A stretch of 9,869 nt of DNA from the NCBI GenBank assembly GCA_021736545.1, contig JAIPFS010000035.1, positions 1 through 9,869 of the forward strand, written 5' to 3'. Position numbers and translations under genes: made by a program. The notes under the pieces are model-generated. The model was not told the origin of the DNA, did no database searches, and was given only the letters and a program-made list of their open reading frames with translations. This document shows positions 7,015 through 9,869 of the stretch, piece after piece. Position 1 is the stretch's first letter. The number at the start of each line of letters is the position of its first letter. Source of the DNA: Spirochaetia bacterium (lineage in GTDB: Bacteria > Spirochaetota > Spirochaetia > PWKH01).

Positions 7015-7857
7015 TTACCCTCCGGACCACTTAAGTTTAGATCGAACTACTTCATAAAAATTTCTCTTGTTAGATTTAATCAACAATGCTCTGCTGTGCG
7101 ATTTTTCTATTGTTATAATATCGCTCTCTTTAAGTGAAATAACTTCCTGTCCGTCTATAGACAAATTAATCATAGTTCGTTGATCTTTCATAACTTCAAT
7201 CGTAATTACATCATTACCAGAAATAACAAGCGGACGATTTGAAAGAGTAAATGGGCAGACTGGTGTTAGAATCAAAGCATCCATATCACTATCTAAAATT
7301 GGTCCTCCTGCAGCCATGCTGTAAGCCGTTGAACCTGTAGGAGTTGCGATTATTATTCCATCCGAACGAAAATTACCGAGGTGTGTTTCATTGACGCATA
7401 AACGAAGTCTCACAATTCTTGATAATCCGCTGCCGTTTACAACAACATCATTTAAGCCATGAGATACAAACACTTTACGCCCTTCTCGCTCGACTAGAAC
7501 ACGAATCATAACACGGTAAGAAATTCCTAAACGCCCACCTTCATACTCTTCAAAAGCTTTTTTCCATTCATGACGAGCTATTTCAGTAATAAAGCCGAAA
7601 GTTCCAAGATTAACAGCAAGTATGGGAATTCCAAGGTGCTGAATAATTCTAGCACAATAAAGTACTGTTCCATCTCCTCCTAAACTAATGGCCAGATCTA
7701 TATTTTCAATATACGGCAGTTCTTCATTCTTTTTATAGCTGTGCGTCAGCAGTTCAATACCCCTTTTCCCCATATATTCTGAAATATTCTGCGTGATTGC
7801 AGCTGCTTCATCTTTATGGATATTTACTACGAGTAATACTCTTTTTATTTTTCTCAT
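7015..7857 (-). CDS. nadK: NAD kinase (ATP-NAD kinase)
   Basis: It phosphorylates NAD to NADP in the cytoplasm (EC 2.7.1.23). The 280-residue product is of normal length. Motifs seen are GGDGT (60-64), the nucleotide-binding signature; NLGTFGFITE (83-92); LNDVVV (135-140); DGIIIATPTGSTAYSMAAGGPI (starting at 166), the conserved second motif with the TPTGSTAY core; and SIDGQ (233-237) near the C-terminus. ATG 7857 is preceded by AGAGGGG with a short spacer. It is the first gene of a nadK-recN unit, 110 bp downstream of the DegT-like gene, so it may have its own promoter, read-through from upstream, or both. Confidence 0.96.
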   Translation of the reverse strand: MRKIKRVLLVVNIHKDEAAAITQNISEYMGKRGIELLTHSYKKNEELPYIENIDLAISLGGDGTVLYCARIIQHLGIPILAVNLGTFGFITEIARHEWKKAFEEYEGGRLGISYRVMIRVLVEREGRKVFVSHGLNDVVVNGSGLSRIVRLRLCVNETHLGNFRSDGIIIATPTGSTAYSMAAGGPILDSDMDALILTPVCPFTLSNRPLVISGNDVITIEVMKDQRTMINLSIDGQEVISLKESDIITIEKSHSRALLIKSNKRNFYEVVRSKLKWSGG

Positions 7858-7906
7858 GAACCCCTCTATAAAAACCTGCCTACCGTTTTAAGAATCAATA
7901 CACTCA

Positions 7907-7935
7907 AGTATACCTAATCAAATTAAAGCATGAAA
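7907..7935 (-). promoter_or_regulatory. putative nadK-recN promoter
   Basis: On the minus strand TATACT (7912..7907; 5 of 6 matches) is preceded, 17 bases upstream, by a poor -35 (TTTCAT, 7935..7930). It would give a leader of about 40 bases. The same GTATACTT core appears before the DegT-like gene, which slightly raises its credibility. Confidence 0.3.
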
Positions 7936-7965
7936 CTTTTAAAACCCCTGTATGCACTTTAAAAG
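7936..7965 (-). terminator. weak hairpin after the DegT-like gene
   Basis: CTTTTAAA (7936-7943) and TTTAAAAG (7958-7965) are perfect 8-bp inverted arms with a 14-base loop, just past the TGA at 7970..7968. The stem is almost all A/T and is followed by TTTCATGC rather than a U-run, so any termination would be inefficient and read-through into nadK is likely. Confidence 0.25.
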
Positions 7966-7967
7966 AA

Positions 7968-8987
7968 TCAGGGCAAAGTTGACAATACCCGTATAAGTGT
8001 TTTTAACTGATCCGTTGGAAGCAGCGGATAAATTGGAAAGTTTATGGTCCTCAATACAAAGGAAGCAGCATTAGGATAAGCACTCTTATCTTCAAAAGCC
8101 TGCAGAATACTGTTATCAAAGGGCTTATCAACTTCAATTTTATATTTTCTTGTAAACTTCATTATTCCGCGCAGATCCGTCTCAATTAATACTGGAAAAG
8201 CAGAACAGTTTCCTGAAAAATCATCACTAATCTCTACTAACGAATGATGTCTTGTTTTCAAAACAGCTTTCTGCATCATAAAAAATATTTCTCGTCTTTT
8301 TCCAATAAATTCTTCAATTTTTTTAAGCTGTTCTACTCCCAAGGCCGCATTAAGATCAGGCATTAAATCATATTCAGAAAAATTCCTTTTAAATAGTTCT
8401 TTGGCGGTCTTTTTGTAGACACTGTTTCTTACGCACACAGCTGCTCCTCCGCCGGTAGTTATTATAGATTTTTCTTCAAACCCCTCTATTACTAAAGAAC
8501 CAATTTTTCCTGATTTTACTTCATTTTTTTCAGATCCCAAGGACTCTGATATATCTTCTATTATTGGAAAATTCAATTGACCATACAAAGGGTCAGCTGG
8601 GACAGCTCCGAAAGGTTCATGAATAATTGCAGCTTGTGCATCAATTTCTGATAAAGCTTTAGGATCGATTAATAAAGTGTTCTTATCAACATCAACAAAC
8701 ACCGGCTCCGCTCCGACTTTTTCGATTATTGACGTGTACACCAATGGTGAAAGAATTGATACAGCTACTTGTTTTTTTTCTTGATCTGTTAAAATCGTTT
8801 TTAACGAGAGCTCAAGAGCATCCTGGAATGTTCTCAGGGCATAAACCTTCTCCGCATCTAAATATTTTTTCAGCATGAGAGAAAATTCTTTATTTTTTTC
8901 TCCAGGACCAATTTTTTCATCAACCATACAACGAAGAACTGAGTCCATATCTTTTCGTTTAAGTGTAGGCTTGTATAAACGAATCAT
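7968..8987 (-). CDS. divergent DegT/DnrJ/EryC1/StrS-family protein, altered PLP site
   Basis: The 339-residue product fits the DegT fold of PLP-dependent sugar aminotransferases, though near the short end of the family. Matches include HEPFGAVPAD (123-132), the IIEDISESLGS segment (142-152) with Asp145 at the pyridine-nitrogen position, ITTGGGA (176-182), and DLNAALGVEQLKKIEEFIGKRREI (starting at 211), the usual C-terminal-domain linker. Two key spots differ. Where most members have SGTAA for phosphate contact there is FQDAL (54-58). A gapless alignment on TTG puts Ser174 at the Schiff-base lysine, with Lys173 one residue early. It may therefore be a non-aminotransferase, a dehydratase-like variant, or inactive. 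No sugar-nucleotide genes lie nearby, so no pathway can be named. ATG 8987 has AGGTG 7 bases upstream. It is transcribed divergently from the MarR gene. Confidence 0.8.
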   Translation of the reverse strand: MIRLYKPTLKRKDMDSVLRCMVDEKIGPGEKNKEFSLMLKKYLDAEKVYALRTFQDALELSLKTILTDQEKKQVAVSILSPLVYTSIIEKVGAEPVFVDVDKNTLLIDPKALSEIDAQAAIIHEPFGAVPADPLYGQLNFPIIEDISESLGSEKNEVKSGKIGSLVIEGFEEKSIITTGGGAAVCVRNSVYKKTAKELFKRNFSEYDLMPDLNAALGVEQLKKIEEFIGKRREIFFMMQKAVLKTRHHSLVEISDDFSGNCSAFPVLIETDLRGIMKFTRKYKIEVDKPFDNSILQAFEDKSAYPNAASFVLRTINFPIYPLLPTDQLKTLIRVLSTLP

Positions 8988-9021
8988 TTGAGCACACCTT
9001 TATGATATCTTATTATTGTTA

Positions 9022-9049
9022 AGTATACTCGAAAATATAAATCTTACAA
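9022..9049 (-). promoter_or_regulatory. promoter of the DegT-like gene
   Basis: On the minus strand TTGTAA (9049..9044; 4 of 6) and TATACT (9027..9022; 5 of 6) are 16 bases apart, leaving a leader of about 27 bases to ATG 8987. The -35 lies inside nested inverted repeats that could be an operator. Confidence 0.45.
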
Positions 9050-9075
9050 ACTCTTTGAAGAGATTTTTCTTATAT
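9035..9075. repeat. nested inverted repeats between the DegT-like and MarR genes
   Basis: The compact palindrome CTCTT-TG-AAGAG lies at 9051-9062. Around it, AAATCT (9039-9044) pairs with AGATTT (9061-9066), and ATATAA (9035-9040) with TTATAT (9070-9075). MarR proteins bind short palindromes of about this size, often in the divergent region upstream of their own gene, so this is a candidate operator. The AT-rich background makes chance matches likely. Confidence 0.35.
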
Positions 9076-9156
9076 CAATTCGTCTATCTATATTGTACTA
9101 ATTAGGAATATTCGATAGGATAAAATGGAACAGCATAGAGATCTTTACTTAAGTTT

Positions 9157-9162
9157 TATAAT
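9157..9162 (+). promoter_or_regulatory. candidate -10 element for the MarR gene
   Basis: A perfect TATAAT stands at 9157-9162, about 84 bases before ATG 9246. No good -35 is found 16-18 bases upstream (CATAGA at 17). A second option is TTGTAC (9094-9099) with TAGGAT (9117-9122) at 17 bases. Either way the leader would be long for a small regulator gene. Confidence 0.35.
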
Positions 9163-9235
9163 TCTGTTGTCTTTTTTGCTCATGCTTATTGTATTTCTGC
9201 GGAAAAGAATATGAATTATTCTTCCACTTTAAATC

Positions 9236-9239
9236 GGAG
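9236..9239 (+). promoter_or_regulatory. Shine-Dalgarno site fixing the MarR start
   Basis: GGAG with a 6-base spacer precedes ATG 9246. It lies inside the codons of the longer TTG-initiated reading and so favours the shorter protein. Confidence 0.6.
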
Positions 9240-9245
9240 TTCCAA

Positions 9246-9689
9246 ATGATTTTCTCAGATCCTGAAATTGAAAAGTTTTTTGAACTAATTACTGACATCC
9301 ATTTTAAATATCGTAAAATCATTACGTCAGCCTTAAAAGAAAATAATATTACCTATCCCCAGATGAGTGTTCTCTATGTATTATCAAAAAGCAGCAGAGA
9401 AATGACTCAGACAAATCTTGCATATGAGCTAAAAACTGATTCAACTAATATTATGGTTATTTGCGATTCTCTAGAAAAAAAGCAGTTAATTACTCGTCTC
9501 CCAAAAAGAAAAGACAGGCGATCAAATATTATTGATATTACAGAAAAAGGTGAATATGTTTTTAAAAAATCTTATTCTGCAATATCTGAATCAGTTCAAT
9601 GTTTTGATTATTCTTTTTTTATTGATGATGTAAAGAAAACACTACCTATTCTTGAAAAGATGTATAATTCACTTTATAAAATTCCTTAA
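9246..9689 (+). CDS. MarR-family transcriptional regulator
   Basis: A small dimeric winged-helix DNA-binding protein of 147 residues, typical for MarR regulators, which usually repress nearby genes until a small ligand binds. Helices at 6-30 and 108-145 would form the dimer interface. The DNA-binding part is seen as YPQMSVLYVL (37-46), MTQTNLAYELKTDSTNIMVICDSLEKKQLI (from 53; the recognition helix is around 65-76), the wing with KRKDRRSN (87-94), and DITEKG (97-102). ATG 9246 is chosen because GGAG lies 6 bases upstream (9236-9239). A longer in-frame form from TTG 9189 adds an atypical aromatic-rich leader and lacks a ribosome site. It is divergent from the DegT-like gene, which is a natural candidate target. 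After the TAA stop, the same reading frame stays open to the window edge through a compositionally different segment. Confidence 0.9.
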   Translation: MIFSDPEIEKFFELITDIHFKYRKIITSALKENNITYPQMSVLYVLSKSSREMTQTNLAYELKTDSTNIMVICDSLEKKQLITRLPKRKDRRSNIIDITEKGEYVFKKSYSAISESVQCFDYSFFIDDVKKTLPILEKMYNSLYKIP

Positions 9690-9869
9690 CAATTGCTTTA
9701 TTCCCATGCTTTATCCCCAAACGGAGCGAAAAGAGCGGAAGCAATTGGAAGATTCCATTCCCGAGCGAGAGCAGGGAACGCAGGGAGAAATACCCCGCAC
9801 TTTGCGGCGGCAATGATGACGAAACCTACTGGGTCCAGATCTAGCCCTGTGGTAGTGATACCTTATATT
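9690..9869. other. GC-rich, highly structured element, cut by the window edge
   Basis: Directly after the MarR stop the composition changes: 76 of 140 bases at 9720-9859 are G or C, in a window that is otherwise AT-rich. Inverted repeats follow one another. They are CAATTGCTT (9690-9698) with AAGCAATTG (9739-9747); TGGAA-GA-TTCCA (9746-9757); TTCCC (9758-9762) with GGGAA (9774-9778), enclosing GC-GAGA-GC; CCGC-ACTTT-GCGG (9795-9807); CTAC (9826-9829) with GTAG (9852-9855), enclosing GGG/CCC; and GGTA-GTGA-TACC (9851-9862). Two loops are GNRA-type (GAGA, GTGA). The rightward frame and one leftward frame (stop at 9711-9713) are open, but the translations are rich in Arg, Ser and Ala or Cys and do not look like folded proteins. 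It could be a structured RNA, a dispersed intergenic repeat, or the edge of a mobile element. I do not recognise it as a known RNA class. Confidence 0.5.

Noticed and set aside
9189..9245. Longer MarR start at TTG 9189
   Set aside because: There is no ribosome site before it, the extra 19 residues do not fit the family, and ATG 9246 has a well-spaced GGAG.
9684..9750. Integron attC site, suggested by TTAAC next to a 9-bp inverted repeat after a stop codon
   Set aside because: There is no GTTRRRY box at the far end, the left box does not fit RYYYAAC, and no integrase or cassette array is visible.
9811..9826. Hammerhead-like core (GATGACGAAAC)
   Set aside because: The two conserved core parts abut without a stem II between them, and no flanking stems I and III could be drawn.
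9711..9869. Leftward partial coding region ending at 9711
   Set aside because: The 52-residue translation is dominated by Arg, Ser, Cys and His with no recognisable motif; open frames are expected by chance in this GC-richer segment.

Overview
The window looks like a chromosomal segment from an AT-rich bacterium. The gene set and protein style suggest a spirochaete of the Treponema/Spirochaeta type, but that is an inference from the RecN, NAD kinase and GH57/DUF4912 sequences, not from a marker gene. Coding density is high, Shine-Dalgarno sites are mostly clear, and most genes look like ordinary housekeeping genes.

Left part (1-5286): two divergently transcribed units that probably serve alpha-glucan (glycogen-like) metabolism. 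Leftward, a DUF4912 protein with a Rho-N-like N-terminus is translationally coupled (ATGA overlap) to a GH57 1,4-alpha-glucan branching enzyme. Rightward, a 779-residue GH57/DUF3536 protein (the COG1449 alpha-amylase/alpha-mannosidase-like type) is read from the other side of a 184-bp control region. That region contains a good leftward promoter and repeated GTCAACT boxes. Before the branching enzyme's 3' end, positions 1-423 hold no complete gene. The far left edge may carry the first 11 codons of another leftward gene behind its own promoter.

Middle part (5287-8987): three leftward genes. They are a DegT/DnrJ/EryC1/StrS-fold protein whose Schiff-base lysine appears displaced by one residue, NAD kinase, and the DNA-repair ATPase RecN. 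nadK and recN are 6 bp apart and surely form one transcription unit; the DegT-like gene lies 110 bp upstream. A 14-bp unit repeated about three times sits at the convergent junction of recN and the DUF3536 gene.

Right part (8988-9869): a 258-bp divergent control region, then a rightward MarR-family regulator. Immediately after its stop codon comes a stretch that is clearly different from the rest. It is GC-richer (76 of 140 bases from 9720 to 9859), full of short inverted repeats with GNRA-like loops, and runs off the window. It is the best candidate here for something not explained by ordinary annotation: a structured RNA, or one copy of a dispersed repeat element.
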